Of a DNA stretch of 50,163 nt, positions 16,354 through 24,452 are shown one piece after another; positions within the stretch are counted from its first letter, which is position 1; every line of letters starts with the position of its first letter. Position numbers and translations under genes: made by a program. Source of the DNA: an uncultured Collinsella sp. GTDB taxonomy: Bacteria; Actinomycetota; Coriobacteriia; Coriobacteriales; Coriobacteriaceae. The stretch lies in NCBI GenBank assembly GCA_958350755.1, contig CATWID010000011.1:1-50163 (forward strand), in the 5' to 3' direction. The notes beneath the pieces are model-generated. The model had not been told where the DNA came from and searched no databases. It saw only the letters and a program-made list of their open reading frames with translations.

Positions 16354-17535
16354 TTACCCGCGCGGTTCGATTTTATCACGCAGAGACTTGAGGTTCTCCA
16401 GTGCCGCGTTAAGCGTCTCGTCTCGTTTGGCAAAGTGGAAACGAATCAGATGGTTGACGGGCTCGCGGAAGAAGCTCGAGCCGGGCACGGCGCCCACGCC
16501 CACCTTGGAGGCCAAATCCTCGCAGAAGTCGAGGTCGCTGTTATAGCCAAACTCCGAGATATCCATCATCACGTAGTAGGCGCCCTGCGGCACGTTGTGC
16601 GTGAGTCCGATGCTGCCGAGTCCCTGACAGAATAGGTCGCGCTTGGCGGTGTAGAGGTCGAGGACCTCCTGGTAATAGCTGTCGTCGAAGTTGAGGGCGG
16701 TGACGACGGCCTCTTGCAGGGGAGCGGCGGCGCCCACGGTGAGGAAGTCGTGAACCTTTTTGATGCGCTCGGTGATTTCGGCAGGAGCGATGGTGTAGCC
16801 CAGGCGCCAGCCGGTGATGGAGTAGGTCTTGGATAGCGAGCTGCAGCTGATGGTGCGCTCAAACATGCCGGGCAGCGTGGCCATGTACACGTGCTCGTGG
16901 GGCGCGTAGACGATGTGCTCGTAGACCTCGTCGGTGATGCAGTAGGCGTCATACTTTTTGCACAGGTCGGCGATAAGGGTGAGCTCCTCGCGGGTAAAGA
17001 CCTTGCCGCAGGGGTTGGACGGGTTGCATAGAACGATCGCCTTGGGATCGTTGTCGCGGAAGGCCGCCTCCAGGACCTCACGGTCAAAGTCAAAGGTGGG
17101 CGGGTTGAGCGGCACGTAGATAGGCTCCGCACCCGAAAGGATCGTGTCGGCGCCGTAGTTCTCGTAGAATGGCGAGAAGATGACGACCTTGTCGCCGGGG
17201 TTCGTGACCGTCATCATGGCGGCCATCATGGCCTCGGTGGAGCCGCAGGTGACCACGATGTTCTCGTTGGGGTTGATCGGCATGCCCATAAAGTGCTCCT
17301 GCTTGGCGGCAAGCGCCTCGCGCATGGCCTGGGAGCCCCAGGTGATGGAGTACTGGTGGTAAAGCGGCTTGGGGTCGGTGGCAATGGTGCTGAGGCTATC
17401 GAGCAGCTGCGCCGGGGGATCGAAATCGGGGAAGCCCTGCGACAGGTTGACGGCACCATACTTGTTGGAGATGCGCGTCATGCGGCGGATGACCGAATCG
17501 GTAAACGCCGCCGTGCGGTTGGAGAGTTCTTTCAT
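16354..17535 (-). CDS. PLP-dependent class I/II aminotransferase (kynurenine/methionine aminotransferase-like)
   Basis: Transfers an amino group between an amino acid and a 2-oxo acid; cytoplasmic. The 393 residues are normal length. NLSQGFPDFDPP near residue 30 is the substrate-loop signature of the kynurenine/methionine aminotransferase branch. CNPSNPCGKVFTREEL binds PLP, DEVYEHI holds the Asp that contacts the pyridine ring, and SLSKTYSITGWRLGY contains the Schiff-base lysine (Lys236). The start at 17535 is preceded by GAAAGGATAGG; a longer frame exists upstream but lacks conserved sequence. The amino-acid substrate cannot be fixed. It is a single gene next to the tRNA cluster. Confidence 0.88.
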   Translation of the reverse strand: MKELSNRTAAFTDSVIRRMTRISNKYGAVNLSQGFPDFDPPAQLLDSLSTIATDPKPLYHQYSITWGSQAMREALAAKQEHFMGMPINPNENIVVTCGSTEAMMAAMMTVTNPGDKVVIFSPFYENYGADTILSGAEPIYVPLNPPTFDFDREVLEAAFRDNDPKAIVLCNPSNPCGKVFTREELTLIADLCKKYDAYCITDEVYEHIVYAPHEHVYMATLPGMFERTISCSSLSKTYSITGWRLGYTIAPAEITERIKKVHDFLTVGAAAPLQEAVVTALNFDDSYYQEVLDLYTAKRDLFCQGLGSIGLTHNVPQGAYYVMMDISEFGYNSDLDFCEDLASKVGVGAVPGSSFFREPVNHLIRFHFAKRDETLNAALENLKSLRDKIEPRG

Positions 17536-17643
17536 GCCTATCCTTTCGAGCATTGGGTGGAGCAAGTTTACTCCTATGGAACCGGTGGGATTTGCTCGAA
17601 ACGGGCTCGAAAAACTCTTTTCAAAATTCTTGAAAATTGGGGC

Positions 17644-17672
17644 TTGCATCGCGTGGCGTTCCTTGCAATAAT
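17644..17672 (+). promoter_or_regulatory. Promoter of the tRNA-His/Lys/Lys cluster
   Basis: TTGCAT (17644-17649) and AATAAT (17667-17672) lie 17 bases apart, with a TG just before the -10. Transcription would start near 17680, about 20 bases before tRNA-His. Confidence 0.55.
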
Positions 17673-17698
17673 AGTCGAGCGCGAAGCGCACAGGACAC

Positions 17699-17776
17699 GG
17701 TGGGTGTAGCTCAGTTGGCTAGAGCGACGGGTTGTGGTCCCGTAGGTCGAGGGTTCGAGTCCCTTTACCCACCCCA
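17699..17776 (+). tRNA. tRNA-His (anticodon GTG)
   Basis: The acceptor stem GTGGGTG pairs with TACCCAC, with the extra 5' G opposite the C discriminator that is typical of tRNA-His. The anticodon stem ACGGG/CCCGT encloses TTGTGGT, giving anticodon GTG. The T arm is GAGGGTTCGAGTCCCTT and CCA is encoded. Confidence 0.93.
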
Positions 17777-17798
17777 GTTCTTGCTTCGTGTCGATATC

Positions 17799-17874
17799 GG
17801 GTCGTTAGCTCAGTTGGTAGAGCAGGGGACTCTTAATCCCAAGGTCCAGGGTTCGACCCCCTGACGGCCCACCA
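17799..17874 (+). tRNA. tRNA-Lys (anticodon CTT), copy 1
   Basis: GGGTCGT pairs with ACGGCCC at the acceptor end; the anticodon loop CTCTTAA gives CTT, reading AAG. The T arm is CAGGGTTCGACCCCCTG and CCA is encoded. It is identical over its full 76 bases to the second copy 119 bases downstream. Confidence 0.95.
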
Positions 17875-17917
17875 CACGATATCTCCTCTAAAGTCCGCCA
17901 CCACGGACTTTAGCTTT

Positions 17918-17993
17918 GGGTCGTTAGCTCAGTTGGTAGAGCAGGGGACTCTTAATCCCAAGGTCCAGGGTTCGACCCCCTGACGGCCCACCA
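17918..17993 (+). tRNA. tRNA-Lys (anticodon CTT), copy 2
   Basis: Identical to the preceding tRNA-Lys. The 43-base spacer contains a small hairpin, AAAGTCCG/CGGACTTT. The high use of AAG in this GC-rich genome fits doubling of the CTT isoacceptor. Confidence 0.95.
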
Positions 17994-18002
17994 AAGCATG
18001 TT

Positions 18003-18036
18003 TAGACGGTCAACGAAAGTTGGCCGTCTTTTTTGT
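18003..18036 (+). terminator. Terminator of the tRNA cluster
   Basis: AGACGGTCAAC pairs with GTTGGCCGTCT around a GAAA tetraloop, followed by TTTTTT. Confidence 0.85.
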
Positions 18037-18077
18037 TGACCTTTCATGGGGTCGAACCCGAAAGGGCACGGCCGCTT

Positions 18078-18938
18078 TCACAGATCGAGTCTACCCTGGG
18101 GATCGGTAAAACCGTCAGTACCTTCCTTGAGTTTCTTCTCCGCTGCCTTCACGCGACGCTCGAGCTTTTTTGTATCCTCGGCAGGTGGCAGGTTCTCGGG
18201 GACAATTCCGCGGTCGATGAGGCCGCCACGCACGCTTGTGTTGTTCTCGACGTGCTCTTGCTTGATCTGGTCCAGACCGTACAGGTCGTGTTCCTCGGCG
18301 TTGAAGGCCGTCATCGAGTTCGTAAGGTCCTTTGCTTTGATGAGGACATCGGCTAACCTGTCCGCCAATGCCGCGCTCTTGGATATGCCGAGCTGCTGCT
18401 TCATTTCCGCCGTGCTTCTGCCGCCGAATAACGCTTCGTCGCCCTTCGACTTGATGATCGCGAATCCTTTGGAGTCCACGCCGCGTTTGAACGCAATACC
18501 CGAGAGCTGTTTCTCTGAATCGGATAGCGAGTGGCGCGCCTGTAAGCGCTGAATCTCTGCGAAGCGCTGCTCTATGAGCTCTTGGCGGCGCGTCTGCACG
18601 GCAAAGTATGCCTAGGCGAGCGCGATCTCTGGCTTGTTTGAATCTCCGTTTTGGGCGATTAAATAGCATGCATAGCGCGTAAGCTTGTAGTCTTTAACCG
18701 CGCGAGCGGCGACACCGGCAGTTATCATTTTCGTGGTGTCACGAAAATGGGAATCAACTGGAGTTTTATTTGTTTCGCACGAGACTTTTGCCCTCTTAAC
18801 AACTTCGGCGAAGTTCTCCCATCGAGTGTATCCCATGGGTTCCATTAAATCGCGTGCGAGCCAATACTCAACGCCGTCTTCCACATTGGCGCAGCTATCA
18901 AGTTCGACACGCCACTTCTCGATATCTCTACTGTCCAT
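18078..18938 (-). pseudogene. dinD: dinD-like gene interrupted by an in-frame amber codon
   Basis: Two pieces in the same frame together match the DNA-damage-inducible protein D family. The N-terminal half (108 codons) contains VEYWLARDLMEPMGYTRWENF, NKTPVDSHFRDTTKMI and KDYKLTRYACYLIAQNGD. The second half runs from AYFAVQTRRQELIEQR to GRLDL. They are separated only by TAG at 18612-18614, where homologues usually read IALAQAYFA, so a single CAG-to-TAG change explains the break. The total of 287 codons is close to the expected length (about 275). DinD inhibits RecA filament growth in E. coli. The gene lies directly behind the tRNA-Lys cluster, a common integration site. Suppression or restart at a GTG five codons later cannot be excluded. 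Confidence 0.82.
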
Positions 18939-19021
18939 ATCTCCTCCTCGCTGATCTATTGTCTATGCGCGCTTTGCCCGCTCTGTACTCAGAATAAGGA
19001 TACGCTGCCGTGCGGACACGA

Positions 19022-19056
19022 ATGGGCCCCGTGCCACTTCGAGGTCACGGGGCCCA
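19022..19056. terminator. Hairpin after the flavoprotein gene
   Basis: TGGGCCCCGTG pairs perfectly with CACGGGGCCCA across a 12-base loop. It lies beyond the stop of the minus-strand flavoprotein gene. The T run is weak, so it may be a processing or Rho-assisted end rather than a strong intrinsic terminator. Confidence 0.6.
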
Positions 19057-19099
19057 TAGATATCGATTAGTTGTGCTCTGCTCTAGATAGGTGTCCAGT

Positions 19100-20626
19100 T
19101 TAATTCGATCGATAGTGCGAACCCAGGCTTTCGGTCCGCTTGCGCATGGCTTTGACCATCTCCGTTGCCAGCTGATTCTGCGATTGCAGGCGGGCGAGGG
19201 CTGCGATCTCGCTGTCATTGGCATGCGGCTTGCTCAGCGCCGTTGCCTCGTCTTTCAGGCTTTCAAGCTGTTGCAGGGCCTTGGATAGACCTGCTTCGGT
19301 CCTGTTGATCATGCAATAGGTGCTCATCGTGTGCTTAAGGCTGTGTGTCAGGCGTTCGGCATCTGTTGTGGCAATGCCATACTGAGGGAGGGCGATATCC
19401 ATCGGAGCGGCCGCCTCGGGAGCGTCCAGCGCTGCTCGAGCTGCCGATGCGCCCGCGATGCGCCCGAATACGATGCCATTGGCACTCGACAAGCCGCCGA
19501 TGCGGTCGGCGCCGTGCATGCCGCCTGTTGCCTCACCGCAGGCGTAGAGGCCCTCAACGCCCGTGTACGCGGTCTTGTCGATTTTGATACCGCCGTTGGC
19601 GGCGTGGGCATACATCGCCACGCGCATCTCGTCGGCCGGCGCGATGCCGTGCTCGTCTTGTAGCCAGGTGGCAAAGGTCTGCACAAACTCGGGGACGTCC
19701 TCGCGGGGGAAGTCGTAGTGGAGTGCCAGGCCTTCGGCTCCCGCTTGGTCGATGGCTAGGTCGATAGCGCGAGAATCCAGGCGCGAAGTGAAGGGACCAT
19801 ATCCGGAGCGTTGCTCGAGCAGATTGTCGAGCTTATCGTCGGCGATATCGACCGGCTGGTCGAACTTGACGTAGCGCCAGGTCTTCTCGTTAAAAACAAG
19901 GTTTCGCTTGGGCTCTATAGAGCCGGGCATCATCTGCATGAACTCTATATTAGTAAGGGACGCACCGTGCGCCAGCGCGATAGCCTGTGATGAGCTGAGC
20001 ACGTCGGCGGAAGTGAGGCTGCGCTCGAACAGGCCACCCGTGCCGCCCGCAGCGATGATAGTGGCCTTGACTGCCATAGGCACGAGATGCTCGTTTGTCC
20101 GGTCGTAGAGCGTGGCGCCGACAATCTTTCCGTCCGTATCTTCAACAAGGTCGATAAGCTCATGGCGGGGGAGCAGGCGAATGCCGAGCGACTCGATCCG
20201 GGTCGTCAGAGCGTCCTCAAGGGGCTTGCGGGTGAGGCCGCGCCACATGCGCGTCTTGTGGTCAAAGCAGGGGATAAACTGCTTTTGCTGAGCGCTTTCG
20301 ACGCTTTGCGGACGCTGAAGCTCAACGCCCAAGTCTTGCTCGAGCCATTCAATTGCCTGGGGAATGCCGTGGACGAACGTCTGGACGAGTTCAGGGTCGG
20401 CAACGCCGCCGCCGACGGCCTGGATGGTGTCGATAAGGTTCTGTTCGTCGCCTTCGTCGACGGGACCAATAAGGCCGAGGCCCCAGGTGCCCGGGAAGAA
20501 GCTCGATCCACTCATAGTCTTTCCGGCGCTTGCCACAGTGACGGTTGCACCCGTGCGTGCCGCTTCGATGGCGGCGCAAAGGCCCGCAATGCCAGATCCA
20601 ATTACCAGTACGTCAGTCGATTCCAT
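19100..20626 (-). CDS. FAD-dependent oxidoreductase, fumarate reductase/aspartate oxidase superfamily
   Basis: A 508-residue flavoprotein of the FrdA/SdhA/NadB superfamily. The N terminus DVLVIGSGIAGLCAAIEAA binds the FAD ADP moiety (GSGIAG at 10-15), followed by GSSFFPGTWGLGL. IIAAGGTGGLFERS and the C-terminal GLYACGEATGGMHGADRIGG and SSANGIVFGRIAGASAA segments complete the fold. No signal peptide, heme-binding or FMN-binding domain is present, so it is a cytoplasmic single-domain form. Coriobacteria carry many such flavoproteins with different organic acceptors; the substrate here is unknown. NadB is an alternative, but no nadA or nadC lies nearby. The start at 20626 has GAAAGGAATCC upstream. 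Confidence 0.78.
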   Translation of the reverse strand: MESTDVLVIGSGIAGLCAAIEAARTGATVTVASAGKTMSGSSFFPGTWGLGLIGPVDEGDEQNLIDTIQAVGGGVADPELVQTFVHGIPQAIEWLEQDLGVELQRPQSVESAQQKQFIPCFDHKTRMWRGLTRKPLEDALTTRIESLGIRLLPRHELIDLVEDTDGKIVGATLYDRTNEHLVPMAVKATIIAAGGTGGLFERSLTSADVLSSSQAIALAHGASLTNIEFMQMMPGSIEPKRNLVFNEKTWRYVKFDQPVDIADDKLDNLLEQRSGYGPFTSRLDSRAIDLAIDQAGAEGLALHYDFPREDVPEFVQTFATWLQDEHGIAPADEMRVAMYAHAANGGIKIDKTAYTGVEGLYACGEATGGMHGADRIGGLSSANGIVFGRIAGASAARAALDAPEAAAPMDIALPQYGIATTDAERLTHSLKHTMSTYCMINRTEAGLSKALQQLESLKDEATALSKPHANDSEIAALARLQSQNQLATEMVKAMRKRTESLGSHYRSN

Positions 20627-20814
20627 CGGATTCCTTTCTCGTCCGGCGCATTGTCGCACGGGTGATCGGCAATGGGGCCGCAAAGACTCGGCAAATCGGT
20701 AAAGGGCAAATATGGCAGGTGGGCGTCATGGACATTCTGACGCTCCGTCTCATCACATCTCGTATTTCGCCCCAACTGATATATCGGCATTAGCTACCCT
20801 GCGACAGCGCAAAC

Positions 20815-20848
20815 AAAAAGAGCCGCCACCTTAAAAGGTAGCGGCTCT
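20815..20848 (-). terminator. Terminator of the GGGtGRT operon
   Basis: On the minus strand AGAGCCGCTACCTT pairs with AAGGTGGCGGCTCT around a tight loop and is followed by TTTTTG. It lies 35 bases beyond the GGGtGRT stop. Confidence 0.85.
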
Positions 20849-20882
20849 AAAGCTCAACTATATGAGCATCGCGCGGGCGCGA

Positions 20883-21887
20883 TTAGGCCTTGAGGGCCTC
20901 CTCGACGGCGACAGCGCAGGCGACGGTGGCACCGACCATGGGGTTATTGCCCATGCCGATGAGACCCATCATGTCGACGTGCGCAGGCACGGAGGAAGAA
21001 CCGGCGAACTGGGCGTCGGAGTGCATGCGGCCCATGGTGTCGGTCATGCCGTAAGAGGCAGGGCCGGCGCCCATGTTGTCCGGGTGCAGGGTACGGCCAG
21101 TGCCGCCACCAGAAGCGACGGAGAAGTACTTCTTGCCAGCCTCGAGGCGCTCCTTCTTGTAGGTGCCAGCGACGGGGTGCTGGAAGCGCGTGGGGTTGGT
21201 GGAGTTACCGGTGATCGAGATGTCAACGTTCTCGTGCCACATGATGGCAACGCCCTCGCGGACGTCGTCGGAACCGTAGCAGTTAACGGCAGCGCGGGGA
21301 CCATCGGAGTAGGGGATGGTCTCGACGACCTTGAGCTCGCCCGTGTAGTAGTCGAACTGGGTCTTCACATAGGTGAAGCCGTTGATGCGGGCGATGATCT
21401 GGGCGGCGTCCTTGCCCAGACCGTTGAGGATAACGCGCAGCGGCTTCTTGCGAGCCTTGTTGGCGTTCAGAGCCAGGCCGATAGCGCCCTCAGCGGCAGC
21501 GAAGGACTCGTGGCCGGCCAGGAAGGCGAAGCACTCGGTGTCGTCGGAGAGCAGCATAGCGCCCAGGTTGCCGTGGCCCAGACCGACCTTGCGGTCCTCG
21601 GCGACGGAGCCGGGAACGGTGAAGGCCTGGATGCCCTCGCCGATGATGGCGGCAGCCTCAGAAGCGGACTTGGCGCCACGCTTGACAGCGAGAGCGCAAC
21701 CGAGGGTGTAGGCCCACTCGGCGTTCTGGAAGGCGATGGACTGGGTGTTGTTGACGATCTCACGCGGGTTGAAGCCCTTGTCGGTGCAGATCTGCAGAGC
21801 TTCCTCGAGGGAGGCGATGCCGTTGTCGGCGAGGCACTTGTTGATCTTGTCAGCGCGGCGCTCGTAACCTTCGAACGTAACAGTCAT
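20883..21887 (-). CDS. GGGtGRT family protein
   Basis: A 334-residue protein named for the glycine motif SVASGGGTGRTLHPDNMG (GGGTGRT at 260-266). It is a conserved family of anaerobes whose biochemical role I do not know. It has no signal peptide or membrane segment and few cysteines (for example Cys18, Cys34, Cys64). Codon use is extremely biased (GGC, AAG, CTG, GTC), as in highly expressed genes. It is the second gene of a two-gene operon, 18 bases after the Fe-S scaffold gene, with a GGGAGGG site. The fixed pairing with a scaffold protein suggests a role in Fe-S handling or in a radical or redox process, but that is inference from context. Confidence 0.85.
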   Translation of the reverse strand: MTVTFEGYERRADKINKCLADNGIASLEEALQICTDKGFNPREIVNNTQSIAFQNAEWAYTLGCALAVKRGAKSASEAAAIIGEGIQAFTVPGSVAEDRKVGLGHGNLGAMLLSDDTECFAFLAGHESFAAAEGAIGLALNANKARKKPLRVILNGLGKDAAQIIARINGFTYVKTQFDYYTGELKVVETIPYSDGPRAAVNCYGSDDVREGVAIMWHENVDISITGNSTNPTRFQHPVAGTYKKERLEAGKKYFSVASGGGTGRTLHPDNMGAGPASYGMTDTMGRMHSDAQFAGSSSVPAHVDMMGLIGMGNNPMVGATVACAVAVEEALKA

Positions 21888-21905
21888 AGTTATTTCCCTC
21901 CCTTT

Positions 21906-22640
21906 CTACTCGTGAACCGGGAACACGCTGGCGACGGAGTGAGTCTCCTCGTCGGTGCGCGGGTCGATGTACTTGGCAGCGTTCTCCCACTGACCATAGT
22001 GGCCCATAGCGCCAGCGATGGCCTCCTCGGGGGTCTTGCCGGCCTTGACGGCGTCGGTGAACTTGCCGAGGTTCAGGAACTCGAATGCGATGATCTCGTT
22101 CTTGTCGTTGAGAGCCATGCGGGTGACGTAGCCCTGAGCGAGCTCGAGGTAACGAGCGCCCTTGGCCTTGGTGCCGAACATGGTGCCGACCTGAGAGCGA
22201 AGGCCCTTGCCGAGGTCGTCGAGGGAGGCGCCCACGGGCAGGCCGCCCTCGGAGAACGCGGTCTGGCTGCGGCCGTAAACGATCTGCAGGAAGATCTCGC
22301 GCATAGCAACGTTGATGGCGTCGCAGACGAGGTCGGTGTTGAGGGCCTCGAGGATGGTCTTACCGGGAAGGATCTCGGAAGCCATGGCGGCAGAGTGGGT
22401 CATGCCCGAGCAGCCGATGGTCTCAACGAGGGCCTCCTCGATGATGCCGTCCTTGACGTTCAGCGTGAGCTTGCAGGCGCCCTGCTGAGGTGCGCACCAA
22501 CCCACACCGTGCGTAAGACCGGAGATGTCGGAAATCTCCTTAGCCTGGACCCACTTGCCCTCCTCGGGGATGGGTGCGGGGCCGTGGTATGCACCCTTGG
22601 CAACGGGGCACATGTTCTCCACTTCCTGTGAGTACTGCAT
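21906..22640 (-). CDS. NifU/IscU-like iron-sulfur cluster scaffold protein, GGGtGRT partner
   Basis: A 244-residue protein whose central part (about 55-105) resembles the NifU/IscU N-terminal scaffold: GACKLTLNVKDGIIEEALVE, then the Cys motif TIGCSGMTHSAAMASE and LPGKTILEALN. Further cysteines lie at 11, 49, 56 and 106. The usual three-Cys spacing of IscU is altered, and the C-terminal 140 residues have no counterpart in IscU or SufU, so it is a distinct family. It is the first gene of the operon with GGGtGRT and is separate from the suf operon 2 kb away, implying a dedicated cluster carrier. The start at 22640 has GAGAGGAG upstream. Codon bias predicts strong expression. Confidence 0.82.
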   Translation of the reverse strand: MQYSQEVENMCPVAKGAYHGPAPIPEEGKWVQAKEISDISGLTHGVGWCAPQQGACKLTLNVKDGIIEEALVETIGCSGMTHSAAMASEILPGKTILEALNTDLVCDAINVAMREIFLQIVYGRSQTAFSEGGLPVGASLDDLGKGLRSQVGTMFGTKAKGARYLELAQGYVTRMALNDKNEIIAFEFLNLGKFTDAVKAGKTPEEAIAGAMGHYGQWENAAKYIDPRTDEETHSVASVFPVHE

Positions 22641-22664
22641 GCCTCTCCTCTCTATCGTGTTGGC

Positions 22665-22717
22665 GTCCCGTCTGGGGGTCGTGGCTGGCGATTGCCGGGC
22701 GACCCTTCGAAAGGGAC
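22665..22717 (-). promoter_or_regulatory. Structured leader of the scaffold/GGGtGRT operon
   Basis: On the minus strand a nested structure is possible: an outer stem GTCCC (22717-22713) with GGGAC (22669-22665), an inner stem GGGTCG (22705-22700) with CGACCC (22681-22676), and an apical GGC-AATC-GCC. A competing hairpin, CCCTTTCGAAGGG, overlaps the outer left arm. It ends about 25 bases before the start codon. It matches no riboswitch I know. Confidence 0.4.
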
Positions 22718-22733
22718 ATGACATGCAGCCCCT

Positions 22734-22739
22734 ATAATA
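22734..22739 (-). promoter_or_regulatory. -10 element of the scaffold/GGGtGRT operon
   Basis: TATTAT on the minus strand, placing the transcript start near 22727 and giving a leader of about 87 bases. The matching -35 is poor (AATATT region), so an activator may be needed. Confidence 0.45.
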
Positions 22740-23043
22740 CCGCGAAATGCACGGAATATTCGGCGAACGGCTCAGTTTTCGTAGCGAGAAGTCCGGAAGT
22801 TTTAATTGAAACGGTTTAACTCTATATTCTGTGGTCGTGAACTTTTGTAGAGGGGGTTCGTCTTGGGCAAGCTTTTGGTCAGCTCTTGTAAGCGTTGCAG
22901 GGGCTGACCTGTTGCAACGGTGCCGTTCGCCGCCTGTTTATTGCCTTTGGCCGCGCGAATGTATTGTTTTGCGTGAATGTTTTGGTGGCACGCTTCAATC
23001 GTGTTGTATTGGATGGCAAGCAGATCCCGGCGAAGGGAGCGCC

Positions 23044-23856
23044 ATGCAGCGCGTTTGGAGAACGGTTACCGGCTTTTACCATGTTTGTGCCCGCGGTACG
23101 GGCAAGCAGCTCATCTTTGAGGGCGATGAAGACCGGTGGGAGTTTTTGGAGCTGATGCGCGAGTGCTGCCGCGAGGCGGGCGTGACGGTTATCGCCTGGT
23201 GCCTTATGGGCAATCACGTGGATCTGGTACTCTCGGATTATGAGGACACGATGAGCGCGGCGATGCAACGACTGCTTTTGACGTACGCTCGTCGGTTCAA
23301 TAAACGCACGGGGCGCACGGGCCATCTGTTCCAGAACCGTTTTGACCGGCGCTCGCTCGATACCGACTGGCAGGTGATGGAGGCTATTCGCTCCGTACAC
23401 GCCGATCCACAGGAGGCGGGCGTTGGCCTAATCGAGCGTTATCCCTGGAGCAGCTTTGCGGAGCATTTGCGCGCTTACGACGGTGACGCGGCTGATGTCG
23501 CGAGGGGATTTTCTGATCCTTCTTGCGTGCTTGAGCTCTTTGGTTCTGCCGAGGGCTTTATTGCCTATTCACTTTCGACGCCCGACGGCGGCGAGCCAGC
23601 GCTGGGCGATATGAAAGAGACGGAGTGGGAACGCCACGCCTTTGCCGGCAAGATGGCTAAGGAACTCGGGGTTCCGCTTCGCGGGGTTAAAGCCGCACCG
23701 CCGGCGCAGCGCGATACCGTTATTTTTGGATTGCACGATGCCGGTTTCACGGTGCGCCAGATTGAGCGCTATACCGGGATTGGCAAAAGTACCGTCTCTC
23801 GTATTGTGCGTGCCCGCGCGCGGACGGCGATGCGGACTGGCGGAAACGTGATGTAG
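23044..23856 (+). CDS. RAYT-like (REP-associated tyrosine transposase) protein without catalytic residues
   Basis: A 270-residue protein of the Y1_Tnp/RAYT superfamily. The fold signatures are clear: WRTVTGFYHVCARGTGKQLIF, VIAWCLMGNHVDLVLS, a TGHLFQNRF segment, and HADPQEAGV followed by YPWSSF. In active RAYTs the first motif reads HVH and the last is a Tyr-containing YIHLNP; here they are His58-Val-Asp60 and Ser117-Val-His. The metal-binding second His and the nucleophilic Tyr are therefore both replaced. A helix-turn-helix (FTVRQIERYTGIGKSTVSRI) follows at the C terminus. The reading frame is intact, which argues for a retained DNA-binding role. The ATG has GAAGGGA upstream. It stands alone, divergent from the scaffold operon. 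Confidence 0.8.
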   Translation: MQRVWRTVTGFYHVCARGTGKQLIFEGDEDRWEFLELMRECCREAGVTVIAWCLMGNHVDLVLSDYEDTMSAAMQRLLLTYARRFNKRTGRTGHLFQNRFDRRSLDTDWQVMEAIRSVHADPQEAGVGLIERYPWSSFAEHLRAYDGDAADVARGFSDPSCVLELFGSAEGFIAYSLSTPDGGEPALGDMKETEWERHAFAGKMAKELGVPLRGVKAAPPAQRDTVIFGLHDAGFTVRQIERYTGIGKSTVSRIVRARARTAMRTGGNVM

Positions 23857-24451
23857 GGTCGCCTGTGCGCCGCAGATGGGGTCGTCCATACGCCGCAACA
23901 AGCGTTCAAAAGCTTGGTGCGGCAACTGCACTTCTTAATATGCATAGAACAATCGCCATCTTGCATAAAATAAGGGCTCAGTCCGGGTTTGCCCGTGCCT
24001 ACCCCCATCTGCGCCGTGCAAAAAATGGAGTTTTCAGCATCGCGGTACTGCCACTACCGTCGCAATTTTGCAACATACGGGCCCCGAAGCTATTTATGCC
24101 TGCCGATGCGCTCCCGAAGCTCATGTTTGCGCCCCTGAGACCACGATGCTTGTTCTAAAACGCACTATATATGCGCCTGGAGACGTTGATTAACGCTTTC
24201 GATGCGTATACACACAGCTTGGCGTGCTGAATACTCGCAAAAATGCACGCCGCTCCCTATGGGACCCGTCTGCAGCAGGCGCGAAGCGAATCGGAGCCCA
24301 GCTGGATGGGGCATGGGACGATGCTAGGCGTGCTCGTGGCCCTGCCGCAGGCCTTTGGTGCTGTGGAAAACGCCCGTGTTCGCGTCTGGCTGTGTGGTAA
24401 ATGACAGACGGGGTGCCGGACGCGCGGACTTTGTGCGTTCGCGCTCATTAG
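23857..24451. other. Long intergenic region without a recognised gene
   Basis: About 595 bases between the RAYT-like gene and the end of the suf operon. Short ORFs exist in several frames, but none has a ribosome binding site or a recognisable product. Base composition is more AT-rich near 23930-24200, as in decayed or acquired DNA. I see no tRNA, CRISPR or clear repeat. A degraded gene or an unrecognised RNA is possible. Confidence 0.4.
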
Positions 24452-24452
24452 A

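Noticed and set aside
17699..18938. Prophage or integrative element at the tRNA cluster
   Set aside because: No integrase or phage structural genes; only the broken dinD and a short T-arm match are present.
20862..22631. A 589-codon plus-strand open frame across the GGGtGRT and scaffold genes
   Set aside because: It is the antisense shadow of two highly codon-biased genes; its Val/Gly/Leu-rich translation has no domain and no start region.
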